A stretch of 64,000 nucleotides of DNA from Bradyrhizobium sp. Gha (GTDB taxonomy: Bacteria > Pseudomonadota > Alphaproteobacteria > Rhizobiales > Xanthobacteraceae): contig NZ_FOQM01000013.1 in the NCBI RefSeq assembly GCF_900113735.1, positions 1 through 64,000 of the forward strand, written 5' to 3'. A program made the translations under genes and the position numbers. Under the pieces are notes generated by a model. It had not been told where the DNA came from. It ran no database searches and worked only from the letters and a program-made list of their open reading frames with translations. Shown here one piece after another: positions 40,190-48,670 of the stretch (the stretch's first letter is position 1; each line of letters begins with the position of its first letter).

Positions 40190-40876
40190 CTAATGCCCGT
40201 CCCCATGCTCCGGCAACGTCACCCCGAACACCTTCACCAGATCCGCCACCTGCTCCGGTGACAGATAACGTGGGTTCATGCCGCGCAGCAGCAGGTACAG
40301 CTTGGCCGTCTCCTCCAGTTCCTCGGTCGCGAACACGGCCGCTTCCAGCGTGTCTCCGGCGACGACCGGGCCGTGATTGGCGAGCAGCACCGATGAATAG
40401 TTGCCGGCGAGCCCCTTGATGGCATCGGCAACCTTGGGATCACCGGGACGATAATAGGGCACGAGTGCGGTGGCGCCGCACTTCATCAAATAATAGGCCG
40501 TCATCGGCGGCAGCGCGGCGCGCGGGTCGATCTCGGGCAGCATCGAGAGCGCGACCGAGTGTGTCGAATGCAGATGTACGATCGCCCGCGCGCTTCCGCG
40601 CGTGTCGTAGAGCGCGGTGTGGAGCGGAACTTCCTTGGTCGGCGCATCGCCCGAAACCAGCCGGCCCTGTTCATCCAGTCGTGACAGCTTGGCGGGATCG
40701 AGGAATCCGAGCGAGGCGTTGGTCGGCGTCACCAGCCAGCCGCCGCCATCCAGGCGGACGCTGATATTGCCTGAAGAGCCCGGCGTCAGCCCGCGCTCGA
40801 ACAGGGACCGTCCGAACCGGCAGATGTCCTCCCGCAGCCTTGTCTCGTTGCTCGTTTCAGTTCTCATGGCCGTCAT
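40190..40876 (-). CDS. otnC: 3-oxo-tetronate 4-phosphate decarboxylase (OtnC), class II aldolase fold
   Basis: A 228-residue class II aldolase/adducin-family protein. Motifs include TPGSSGNISVRLDGGGWLVTPT, the catalytic Glu in PTKEVPLHTALY (about 82), Zn-binding HLHSTHS (His about 101 and 103) and the third His in LANHGPVVAG. In the threonate pathway OtnC decarboxylates 3-oxo-tetronate 4-phosphate to dihydroxyacetone phosphate. The other three pathway genes lie divergently next to it, which makes this assignment much stronger than a generic aldolase. The ATG at 40874-40876 or 40865-40867 may be used. Confidence 0.88.
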   Translation of the reverse strand: MTAMRTETSNETRLREDICRFGRSLFERGLTPGSSGNISVRLDGGGWLVTPTNASLGFLDPAKLSRLDEQGRLVSGDAPTKEVPLHTALYDTRGSARAIVHLHSTHSVALSMLPEIDPRAALPPMTAYYLMKCGATALVPYYRPGDPKVADAIKGLAGNYSSVLLANHGPVVAGDTLEAAVFATEELEETAKLYLLLRGMNPRYLSPEQVADLVKVFGVTLPEHGDGH

Positions 40877-40888
40877 GCCTGCTTGTCT

Positions 40889-40916
40889 CACGCTTTGGCA
40901 GCGCGGCCAAGGCGTG
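40889..40916. promoter_or_regulatory. Candidate operator between otnC and ltnD
   Basis: CACGCTTTGGC (40889-40899) and GCCAAGGCGTG (40906-40916) pair at 10 of 11 positions around a 6-bp GC spacer. It lies 13 bp upstream of the otnC start in the 105-bp divergent region. No regulator gene is adjacent, so the ligand is unknown. Confidence 0.55.
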
Positions 40917-40981
40917 TTATTCGAGGTCAGGAGCCGCCGCAAAGGCCGGCTTGTCGGGAAACGTTCGCAAGGGTTAGTTGC

Positions 40982-41899
40982 ATGTCTGCCTCCACGTCAC
41001 AAAACCAGCGCATCGCGGTCGTCGGGCTCGGCTCGATGGGATACGGCATGGCGACCTCGCTGAAGCGCGCCGGCCACGCCGTCACGGGCTGCGACGTGTC
41101 GGCCGATGCGGTCGCGCGTTTCGTGAAGGATGGCGGCACCGGCGCGACAACGCCGGCCGAGGCCGCCAAGGGCGCCGACATCGTGGTCAGCGTCGTCGTC
41201 AACGCCGCCCAGACCGAAGCAATCCTGTTCGGCAAGGATGGTATCGCGGAGACCCTGCCGAAGGATGGCGTCTTCATCTCCTCCGCCACCATGGATCCCG
41301 ACGTCGCGCGGCGCCTCGCCAAGCAGCTCGAGGCGACCGGCCGGCATTACCTGGATGCGCCGATCTCCGGCGGCGCGCAGCGCGCCGCGCAGGGTGAGCT
41401 GACAATTCTCGCCTCCGGCAGCGCTGCTGCCTTCGCCAAAGCGCGTCCGGCGCTCGATGCGATGGCCGCAAAACTTTACGAACTCGGCGATGCCGCGGGC
41501 CAGGGCGCTGCGTTCAAGATGATCAACCAACTGCTGGCCGGCGTGCACATCGCGGCCGCCAGTGAAGCGATGGCGTTCGCTGCCAAGCAGGGCCTCGATA
41601 TCCGCAAAGTCTATGAGGTGATCACGGCGTCCGCCGGCAATTCCTGGATGTTCGAGAACCGCATGCCGCACGTGCTCGATGGTGACTACACGCCGCGCAG
41701 CGCAGTGGAGATCTTCGTCAAGGACCTCGGCATCATCCAGGACATGGCGCGCAGCGCCAGATTCCCGGTGCCGGTCTCGGCAGCTGCGCTCCAGATGTTC
41801 CTGATGACGGCAGCCGCCGGCATGGGCCGCGACGACGACGCCTCGGTGGCGCGGATGTATGCGCAGGTCACCGGTGTGAAGCTTCCCGGCGACAGGTAA
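40982..41899 (+). CDS. ltnD: L-threonate dehydrogenase (LtnD), beta-hydroxyacid dehydrogenase family
   Basis: A 305-residue beta-hydroxyacid dehydrogenase. The NAD site is IAVVGLGSMGYGMATSLKRAG (residues about 11-31), the substrate motif DAPISGGAQRAAQGELTIL is near residue 122 and the catalytic Lys is in GQGAAFKMINQLLAGVH. LtnD oxidises L-threonate to 2-oxo-tetronate. The start at 40982 follows AAGGG. It is followed by otnI after 13 bp and otnK by overlap, which identifies it more specifically than the family alone. Confidence 0.88.
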   Translation: MSASTSQNQRIAVVGLGSMGYGMATSLKRAGHAVTGCDVSADAVARFVKDGGTGATTPAEAAKGADIVVSVVVNAAQTEAILFGKDGIAETLPKDGVFISSATMDPDVARRLAKQLEATGRHYLDAPISGGAQRAAQGELTILASGSAAAFAKARPALDAMAAKLYELGDAAGQGAAFKMINQLLAGVHIAAASEAMAFAAKQGLDIRKVYEVITASAGNSWMFENRMPHVLDGDYTPRSAVEIFVKDLGIIQDMARSARFPVPVSAAALQMFLMTAAAGMGRDDDASVARMYAQVTGVKLPGDR

Positions 41900-41912
41900 A
41901 AGAGGATCGCCA

Positions 41913-42695
41913 ATGCCCCGTTTCGCCGCCAACCTCTCGATGATGTTCACCGAGGTGCCGTTCCTCGAGCGCTTCGATGCCGCCGCACAGGCCGGCTTCA
42001 CCGCGGTCGAATTTCTGTTTCCCTATGGGCATCCGGTCGAAGCTGTCGGCGAGCGGCTCGAGCGCAACGGCCTGACCCAGGCGCTGTTCAATCTACCGCC
42101 GGGCGACTGGGACGCCGGCGAGAAGGGCTTCGCGGCATTGCCGGCGCGCTTCAACGATCTCAAGGCGAGCCTGGAGACGGCTCTGCCTTATGCCAAAGCC
42201 ACCGGCGTGAAGCGGCTGCATTTGATGGCGGGCATCGCCAACCGTAGCGAGCGCGTTGCGATCGAGGCCTTCTACAAATCGGTGGCCTGGACCGCGGAGT
42301 TCTTTGCGCCGCATGGCATCGACATCGTGCTGGAGCCGATCAACGCCCGCAACGTGCCCGGTTACTTCCTCAACGATTTCGGCTTCGCGCGCGATTTGAT
42401 CCAGGAGCTGCGGCTGCCGAACCTGAAGCTGCAGTTCGACATCTATCACTGCGGGATCATTCATGGCGACGTCACGATGCGGCTGCGCGAGATGATGCCG
42501 ATCATCGGCCATATCCAGGTCGCCAGCATTCCCTCGCGCAACGAGCCTGATGGCGAGGAGCTGAACTATCCGTTCCTGTTCGCAGAGCTCGACCGGCTCG
42601 GCTATGCCGGCTTCGTCGGCTGTGAATACAATCCGCGCGGCAAGACCAACGACGGCCTTGCCTGGTTCAAGCCCTACGCGGGAGTGAAGCCATGA
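41913..42695 (+). CDS. otnI: 2-oxo-tetronate isomerase (OtnI), hydroxypyruvate-isomerase-like
   Basis: A 260-residue TIM-barrel isomerase of the hydroxypyruvate isomerase family. Motifs include MPRFAANLSMMFTEVPFLERF at the start, VLEPINARNVPGYFL with a metal-binding Glu, FDIYHCGIIHGDV, HIQVASIPSRNEPD and the final Glu in FVGCEYNPRG. OtnI converts 2-oxo-tetronate to 3-oxo-tetronate. Its stop overlaps the otnK ATG by four bases. Confidence 0.88.
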   Translation: MPRFAANLSMMFTEVPFLERFDAAAQAGFTAVEFLFPYGHPVEAVGERLERNGLTQALFNLPPGDWDAGEKGFAALPARFNDLKASLETALPYAKATGVKRLHLMAGIANRSERVAIEAFYKSVAWTAEFFAPHGIDIVLEPINARNVPGYFLNDFGFARDLIQELRLPNLKLQFDIYHCGIIHGDVTMRLREMMPIIGHIQVASIPSRNEPDGEELNYPFLFAELDRLGYAGFVGCEYNPRGKTNDGLAWFKPYAGVKP

Positions 42696-43969
42696 CCCTT
42701 GCGTTGGGTTGCATCGCCGACGACTATACCGGCGCCTCCGATCTCGCCAACACGCTGACGCGCGCCGGCCTGCGCACGGTGCAGACCATCGGCGTGCCCG
42801 CCGACGATCTGAAGCTGCCCGAGGTCGATGCCGTCGTGGTGTCGCTGAAGAGCCGGTCGATCGAGCCGGGGCTCGCGGTGTCGCGCTCGCGTGCGGCAGA
42901 AAAATGGCTGCGCGGTCGGGGCGCGAGCCATGTCTTGTTCAAGATCTGCTCGACCTTCGATTCCACCGATGCAGGCAATATCGGGCCGGTGATGGACGCG
43001 CTGCGCGCAGATTGCGGCGAGGCCGTCGTGCTGGTGACGCCAGCTTTTCCCGAGACGGGCCGAACCGTCTATCAGGGCAATCTCTTCGTCGGCGCCGTGC
43101 CGCTGAGCGAGAGCCCGCTGAAAGACCACCCGCTCAATCCGATGCACGATTCCAACCTGGTGCGCGTGCTGGCGCGTCAGAGCAAGACGCCGATCGGTCT
43201 CGTCGAGCTCGCGACCCTCACGCGTGGCGCGGAGGCCGTGCGGGCCCGGCTTGCTGAATTGTCGGGCAAGGGTATCGGCGCTGCGATCATCGATGCCGTG
43301 TTCGACCGTGACCTCGAGACCATCGGCCTTGTCGCCGGCGAGCACCGGCTGTCGGTCGGCGCCTCCGGCATCGGCCTCGGGCTGGCGCGAGCCCTGGTGT
43401 CCAGCGGCAAGGTCAAATCGGCCGCCACAGCCGGCCAGCAGGGGGCCGCCGTCGGCGGAGCCGTGGCATGTCTCGCCGGAAGCTGCTCGCAGGCCACCCT
43501 GCAGCAGATCGCCAACGCCGAACGCGTCATGCCGGTGCTCCGTCTCGAGCCTGACCGTATTCTTGCGGGCGCGCATGAAGCGCAGCGCGCGCTGGACTGG
43601 GCGAAGGAGCACTTGGCTCAGGGTCCCGTGCTGATTGCATCAAGCGCCACGCCTCAGGCGGTCGCGGCGGTCCAGGCGCGCCACGGCCGCGACGCAGCCG
43701 GTCACGCCATCGAGCAGACGATGGCAGATCTTGCAGAAGGCCTTGTGAGGTCGGGCGTACGACGATTGGTCGTCGCGGGCGGTGAGACATCCGGCGCCGT
43801 CGTCGATCGGTTGAGAATTCCCGGATTTCTCGTAGGAGTGGAAATCGCGGCGGGCGTACCGGTCTTGCGCGCAGTCGGCGCCGGTGCAGGCAGCATGTTG
43901 CTTGCGCTAAAGTCCGGAAATTTCGGCGGTCCGGACTTTTTCTCCGATGCGCTTGCGCTCATGCGTTGA
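42692..43969 (+). CDS. otnK: 3-oxo-tetronate kinase (OtnK), DUF1537 family
   Basis: A 425-residue four-carbon acid sugar kinase. The N-terminal signature is LGCIADDYTGASDLANTLTRAG, the substrate-binding KICSTFDSTDAGNIGPV follows near residue 85, and the C-terminal nucleotide domain has VVAGGETSGAVV and PVLRAVGAGAGSMLLALKSGNFG. It phosphorylates 3-oxo-tetronate at O4 to feed OtnC. It ends the ltnD-otnI-otnK string. The following 221 bp before the RND gene hold no clear gene or repeat. Confidence 0.9.
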   Translation: MTLALGCIADDYTGASDLANTLTRAGLRTVQTIGVPADDLKLPEVDAVVVSLKSRSIEPGLAVSRSRAAEKWLRGRGASHVLFKICSTFDSTDAGNIGPVMDALRADCGEAVVLVTPAFPETGRTVYQGNLFVGAVPLSESPLKDHPLNPMHDSNLVRVLARQSKTPIGLVELATLTRGAEAVRARLAELSGKGIGAAIIDAVFDRDLETIGLVAGEHRLSVGASGIGLGLARALVSSGKVKSAATAGQQGAAVGGAVACLAGSCSQATLQQIANAERVMPVLRLEPDRILAGAHEAQRALDWAKEHLAQGPVLIASSATPQAVAAVQARHGRDAAGHAIEQTMADLAEGLVRSGVRRLVVAGGETSGAVVDRLRIPGFLVGVEIAAGVPVLRAVGAGAGSMLLALKSGNFGGPDFFSDALALMR

Positions 43970-44190
43970 GCGGGCATTCTCAGGCGCCTGTTCATCACTC
44001 GGGTCCCGTACCCATGGAAGGGTAGCGGGCCGCATGGCTGCGATGCCGATTTCGCAGTGCGATAGCACGGAAGTGAATGCAGGCAGGCTGCCGGAGATTG
44101 GCGTTTCCGGTGGCGCTCGGGTAAAGGGGAAAACGGGATCCCCGTGGGGGCCGATCCCACATCCTTGCTCGATCCGGAATAGCCTGGCGC

Positions 44191-47100
44191 ATGATTGCTC
44201 TGGTTCGTATTGCCCTGAGCCGGCCCTACACGTTTGTCGTGCTGGCGCTGCTGCTTCTGATCATCGGACCGCTGGCGGCGCTGCGCACGCCGACCGACAT
44301 CTTTCCGGACATCCGGATTCCCGTGATCGGTGTGGTCTGGCAATACACCGGCCTGCCGCCCGATCAGATGTCCGGCCGCATCACCACGCCGTTCCAGCGA
44401 GCGCTGACGACGACCGTCAACGACATCGAGCACATCACTGCCAATTCCTATAACGGCTTTGGCATCATCAAGATCTTCTTCCAGCCCAATGTCGACATCC
44501 GCACCGCCAACGCGCAGGTCACGGCGATCTCGCAGACGCTGATCAAGCAGATGCCGCCGGGCGCGACTCCGCCGCTGATCCTGAACTACTCCGCCTCGAC
44601 CGTGCCGATCATCCAGGTGGCGCTGTCGGGCGACGGACTCACCGAGCAGAACCTCGCCGATATCGGCATCAACAATCTGCGCACGCCACTTGTCACCGTG
44701 CCGGGCGCCGCGATCCCGTACCCGTTCGGCGGCAAGCAGCGCCAAATCCAGATCGATCTCGATCCAACCGCGCTGCAGTCCCGCGGGCTGTCCGGCCAGG
44801 ATGTCGCCAATGCGCTCGCAGCCCAGAACCTGATCACGCCGGTCGGCACTCAGAAGATCGGCACCTTTGAATACAGCATACAGCTCAACAATTCGCCGCT
44901 CAGGATCGACGAGCTCGGCGATCTACCGATCAAGGCCGTCAACGGCGCGATGGTCTATGTCCGTGACGTCGCCACGGTGCGCGATGGCAATCCGCCGCAG
45001 ACCAACATCGTCCATGTCGACGGCAACCGCTCGGTGCTGATGATGGTGCTGAAGGCGGGCGCGACCTCGACGCTCGATATCATCGCCGGCATCAAGCAGA
45101 AGGTGATCGACGTCAAGGATCAGCTCCCGGATGCGCTGAAGATCGGCTTCATCGGCGACCAGTCGGTGTTCGTGCGCGGTGCGATCGAGGGCGTCGCCTT
45201 CGAAGGCGTGATTGCGGCGCTGCTCACCAGCGTCATGATCCTGCTGTTCCTCGGCAGCTGGCGCTCGACACTCATCATCGCGGTCTCGATCCCGCTGTCG
45301 GTGCTGGGTGCCATCGTCATGCTGTCGGCGATCGGCGAGACGCTGAACATCATGACGCTCGGCGGATTAGCGCTCGCGGTCGGCATCCTCGTCGACGACG
45401 CTACGGTGACGATCGAGAACATCAATTACCATCTCGAGCAGGGCAAGCCGGTCGAGCAGTCGATCCTGGACGGCGCCAACCAGATCGTGACGCCGGCCTT
45501 CGTCTCGCTGCTCTGCATCTGCATCGTGTTCGTGCCGATGTTCTTCCTTACCGGCGTCGCGCGCTTCCTGTTCGTGCCGATGGCCGAAGCGGTGATGTTC
45601 GCGATGATCTGGTCGTTCATCCTGTCGCGCACGCTGGTGCCGACCATGGCGAACCATCTGCTGCATGCGCATGTTCACCATGAGGGCGAACCGCCGAAGT
45701 CGCGCAATCCCTTGGTCCGGTTCCAGCGTGGTTTCGAGGCGCGGTTCGAGCGCATCCGCGGCGGTTACCGTGGCCTGCTCGGCATGGCGCTGGCGCATAG
45801 CGCAGTGTTCGTGATCGGATTCCTCTGCGTGGTCGGTGCGTCCTTCGCGCTGGTGCCGTTCCTGGGGCGCAATTTCTTCCCCGCGGTCGATGCCGGCAAC
45901 ATCCTGATGCATGTCCGAACCCAGGTCGGCACTCGCGTCGAGGAGACGGCCAACCAGCTCGCGGATGTGCAGAAGGCGATCCGCAAGCTGATCCCGGGCG
46001 AGATCGAGACGCTGACCGACAACATCGGCATGCCGATCTCGGGCATCAACATGACCTACAACAACACCGGCGTGATCGGTCCGCAGGACGGCGATATCCA
46101 GATCAAGCTGAAGGAAGGTCACAAGCCGACCGAAGAGCACGTGAAGGTGCTGCGCGAGCAGCTGCCACGACTGTTCCCGGGCGTCAGCTTCGCTTTCCTG
46201 CCGGCTGACATCGTCAGCCAGATCCTGAATTTCGGCGCGCCGGCGCCGATCGATCTGCAGGTCCGCGGCGCCAATCTCGAAGGCAATTTTGCCTACGCCA
46301 ACAAGCTGCTCGCCAAGGTTCGCCGCATCCCCGGCGTTGCCGATGCACGCATCCAGCAATCGCCGAACCTGCCGACCTTCAATATCGACGTCGATCGCAC
46401 CCGGGCGCAATATGTCGGCCTGACCGAGCGCGACGTCAACAACAGTCTCGTGGTCAATCTGGCGGGCTCCTCGCAGGTCGCGCCGACCTACTACCTCAAC
46501 CCTGATAACGGCGTGTCCTATTCGATCGTGATGCAGACGCCGCAATATCAGATCGATTCGCTCAGCGCGTTGCAGACACTGCCGATCACCGCGGCCGGCG
46601 CGTCGCAGTCGCCGATCCTCGGCGGCATCGCCGACATCAAGCGTGCGACCTCGAGCGCGGTGGTCTCGCAATACGACATCCAATCGATGGTGCAGATCTT
46701 TGCGACCACCTCGGGGCGCGATCTGGGCGCGGTCGCCACGGATATTCGCCGGGTGATCGCCGACACCGCCAGGGAGGTGCCGAAGGGCTCGTCCGTGGTG
46801 CTGCTCGGCCAGGTGCAGACCATGAACAGCGCTTTCACGGGCCTGTTATTCGGCCTGCTCGGCGCCGTCGTGCTGATCTACTTCCTGATCGTCGTGAACT
46901 TCCAGTCCTGGTCCGATCCGTTCGTGATCATCACGGCGCTGCCCGCTGCGCTCGCCGGCATCGTCTGGATGCTGTTCACGACCCAGACAACGCTGTCGGT
47001 GCCCGCGTTGACGGGCGCCATCATGTGCATGGGCGTTGCCACCGCCAACAGCGTGCTGGTGATCTCGTTCGCCCGCGAGCGCTATGAGGAGCTCGGTGAT

Positions 47101-47370
47101 CCCATCACGGCCGCGCTGGAAGCCGGCTTCGTCCGGTTCCGGCCCGTGCTGATGACTGCGCTCGCCATGATCATCGGCATGGCGCCGATGGCGTTGGGGC
47201 TGGGGGAGGGCGGCGAGCAGAATGCACCACTTGGCCGCGCCGTGATTGGCGGCCTGATCTTTGCGACCTTCGCCACGCTGATGTTTGTTCCCGTGGTGTT
47301 CAGTATGGTACACAAGAAGCAAGGCGCCAAAGCCGCCGCCCCATTGGAGACTCCTGATGTCGCCCACTGA
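44191..47370 (+). CDS. RND-family efflux transporter permease
   Basis: A 1059-residue inner-membrane pump of the HAE/AcrB-like RND superfamily with the usual twelve-segment, two-large-periplasmic-loop plan. The TM4 proton-relay pair is Asp402-Asp403 in LAVGILVDDATVTIEN. In TM10, where AcrB has AKNA with the essential Lys, this protein has TANSV, so Ala 952 takes the Lys position. The pump is followed, with a 14-bp overlap, by its periplasmic adaptor. No outer-membrane TolC-like gene is in the window. The substrate is unknown. Confidence 0.9.
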   Translation: MIALVRIALSRPYTFVVLALLLLIIGPLAALRTPTDIFPDIRIPVIGVVWQYTGLPPDQMSGRITTPFQRALTTTVNDIEHITANSYNGFGIIKIFFQPNVDIRTANAQVTAISQTLIKQMPPGATPPLILNYSASTVPIIQVALSGDGLTEQNLADIGINNLRTPLVTVPGAAIPYPFGGKQRQIQIDLDPTALQSRGLSGQDVANALAAQNLITPVGTQKIGTFEYSIQLNNSPLRIDELGDLPIKAVNGAMVYVRDVATVRDGNPPQTNIVHVDGNRSVLMMVLKAGATSTLDIIAGIKQKVIDVKDQLPDALKIGFIGDQSVFVRGAIEGVAFEGVIAALLTSVMILLFLGSWRSTLIIAVSIPLSVLGAIVMLSAIGETLNIMTLGGLALAVGILVDDATVTIENINYHLEQGKPVEQSILDGANQIVTPAFVSLLCICIVFVPMFFLTGVARFLFVPMAEAVMFAMIWSFILSRTLVPTMANHLLHAHVHHEGEPPKSRNPLVRFQRGFEARFERIRGGYRGLLGMALAHSAVFVIGFLCVVGASFALVPFLGRNFFPAVDAGNILMHVRTQVGTRVEETANQLADVQKAIRKLIPGEIETLTDNIGMPISGINMTYNNTGVIGPQDGDIQIKLKEGHKPTEEHVKVLREQLPRLFPGVSFAFLPADIVSQILNFGAPAPIDLQVRGANLEGNFAYANKLLAKVRRIPGVADARIQQSPNLPTFNIDVDRTRAQYVGLTERDVNNSLVVNLAGSSQVAPTYYLNPDNGVSYSIVMQTPQYQIDSLSALQTLPITAAGASQSPILGGIADIKRATSSAVVSQYDIQSMVQIFATTSGRDLGAVATDIRRVIADTAREVPKGSSVVLLGQVQTMNSAFTGLLFGLLGAVVLIYFLIVVNFQSWSDPFVIITALPAALAGIVWMLFTTQTTLSVPALTGAIMCMGVATANSVLVISFARERYEELGDPITAALEAGFVRFRPVLMTALAMIIGMAPMALGLGEGGEQNAPLGRAVIGGLIFATFATLMFVPVVFSMVHKKQGAKAAAPLETPDVAH

Positions 47371-48553
47371 AACTCGCTCCCCGGTGTCGCACCGGAAACT
47401 GGGCATTTTCAGCGTGGTGGCGCTGATTGCGGCAGGCCTCGTGGTCGGCACCGGTATCCGGGCCCGCGAGGACCAGGACTCCAGGCTGAAGGAATGGACC
47501 GACGACCAGGCCGTTCCAAGCGTTGCAGTGACCTTGCCCAATGCCAAGGCCCTCAATTCCACCATCGACCTGCCGGGCCGGCTCGAGGCCTATTCCCGTG
47601 CCCCGATCTTCGCCCGTGTCTCCGGCTATCTCAAAAGCTGGAGCGCCGACATCGGCGCCCGCGTCAAGGCCGGGCAGGTGATCGCCGAGATCGAGGCGCC
47701 CGACCTCGACCAGCAGCTCTTGCAGGCCCGCGCCGACCTCGCCAGCCTGCAGGCCAGCGCCAGGCTGTCGGAGGCCACGCTGAACCGGCGCAAGACCCTG
47801 GTCGCCTCCAACTTCGTCTCCGCGCAGGAGATCGACGAGCGCAGCGCCGATCTCTCCAACAAGAACGCCGCTGTGAAGTCCGGTCAGGCCAATGTCGAGC
47901 GGCTCGAAGCATTGGCGGGCTACAAGAAGATCACGGTGCCGTTCGACGGTGTGGTGACTTCGCGTGACACCGACGTCGGCGCGCTGATCAACGCTGGCGG
48001 CGGCTCGGGACCGGCGATGTTCGTGGTCTCCGACATCACCAAGCTGCGCGTCTACGTCAACGTGCCCCAGAACTACGTGCCGGCGATCAAGATCGGCGCC
48101 AAGGCCACCATCTCGCTGCCGGAATATCCGAACCGGACGTTCCTGGCGACGGTGGAAGCCTCCTCGCAGGCCGTCGACGTGGCGTCAGGCACCACGCGGA
48201 TGCAGCTCGGCCTCGACAATTCGAACGCAGAGCTGATGCCCGGCAGCTACGCCAGCGTGAAGCTGAGCCTGCAGCGCGATTCCGCGCCGCTCAGCATTCC
48301 CGCCAGTGCCCTGATCTTCAACGGCAGCGGCCTGCGTGTCGCAACCGTCGGGGCTGACGACAAGGTCAAGTTCAAGACGGTGAGCATCGCCCGCGACCTC
48401 GGCAAGGAGATCGAGCTGGCCTCGGGCATTGCGCCAGATGACCGCGTCATCACGGCCCCGCCGGATGGTCTGTCCGACGGCGATCCGGTGCGTGTGGTTG
48501 GTGCGGGCGGCAAGCCAGCCACGGCGTCAGAGAAGCAGGCGCCGAAGGGCTAG
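47357..48553 (+). CDS. RND efflux periplasmic adaptor subunit
   Basis: A 398-residue membrane fusion protein. An N-terminal hydrophobic anchor (LGIFSVVALIAAGLVVGTG, residues 14-32) precedes a lipoyl-like half (GRLEAYSRAPIFARVSGYLKSW; VKAGQVIAEIEAPDLDQQL), an alpha-helical hairpin (about 115-180), a beta-barrel (VPFDGVVTSRDTDVGALINAGG) and a membrane-proximal domain. It links the pump to an outer-membrane channel. It is unusual in lying after, not before, the permease gene. Its start is within the end of that gene. Confidence 0.9.
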   Translation: MSPTETRSPVSHRKLGIFSVVALIAAGLVVGTGIRAREDQDSRLKEWTDDQAVPSVAVTLPNAKALNSTIDLPGRLEAYSRAPIFARVSGYLKSWSADIGARVKAGQVIAEIEAPDLDQQLLQARADLASLQASARLSEATLNRRKTLVASNFVSAQEIDERSADLSNKNAAVKSGQANVERLEALAGYKKITVPFDGVVTSRDTDVGALINAGGGSGPAMFVVSDITKLRVYVNVPQNYVPAIKIGAKATISLPEYPNRTFLATVEASSQAVDVASGTTRMQLGLDNSNAELMPGSYASVKLSLQRDSAPLSIPASALIFNGSGLRVATVGADDKVKFKTVSIARDLGKEIELASGIAPDDRVITAPPDGLSDGDPVRVVGAGGKPATASEKQAPKG

Positions 48554-48562
48554 GACGGCGTC

Positions 48563-48670
48563 GGTGGGTTAGCCGAAGGCGTAACCCACCACTGTTTGTC
48601 TCCATGGAAGTCGAAGAGGTGGGTTACGCCAAGCGACTGCGCTTTGCGCAATCGCAGGCTAACCACCCTA
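48563..48670. repeat. Dispersed repeat, family C copy 2
   Basis: GTGGGTTAGCCGAAGGCGTAACCCACC, then GAGGTGGGTTACGCC...GCAGGCTAACCACCCTA. As in copy 1, the terminal CCCTA supplies the reverse-strand TAG stop (48668-48670) of the neighbouring gene, here the thiolase-like gene. Confidence 0.8.

Noticed and set aside
43970..44190. A small gene or riboswitch between otnK and the RND pump
   Set aside because: Only a 5-bp ACGGG-ATC-CCCGT dyad and shadow frames are visible. Nothing supports a gene or a known RNA class.
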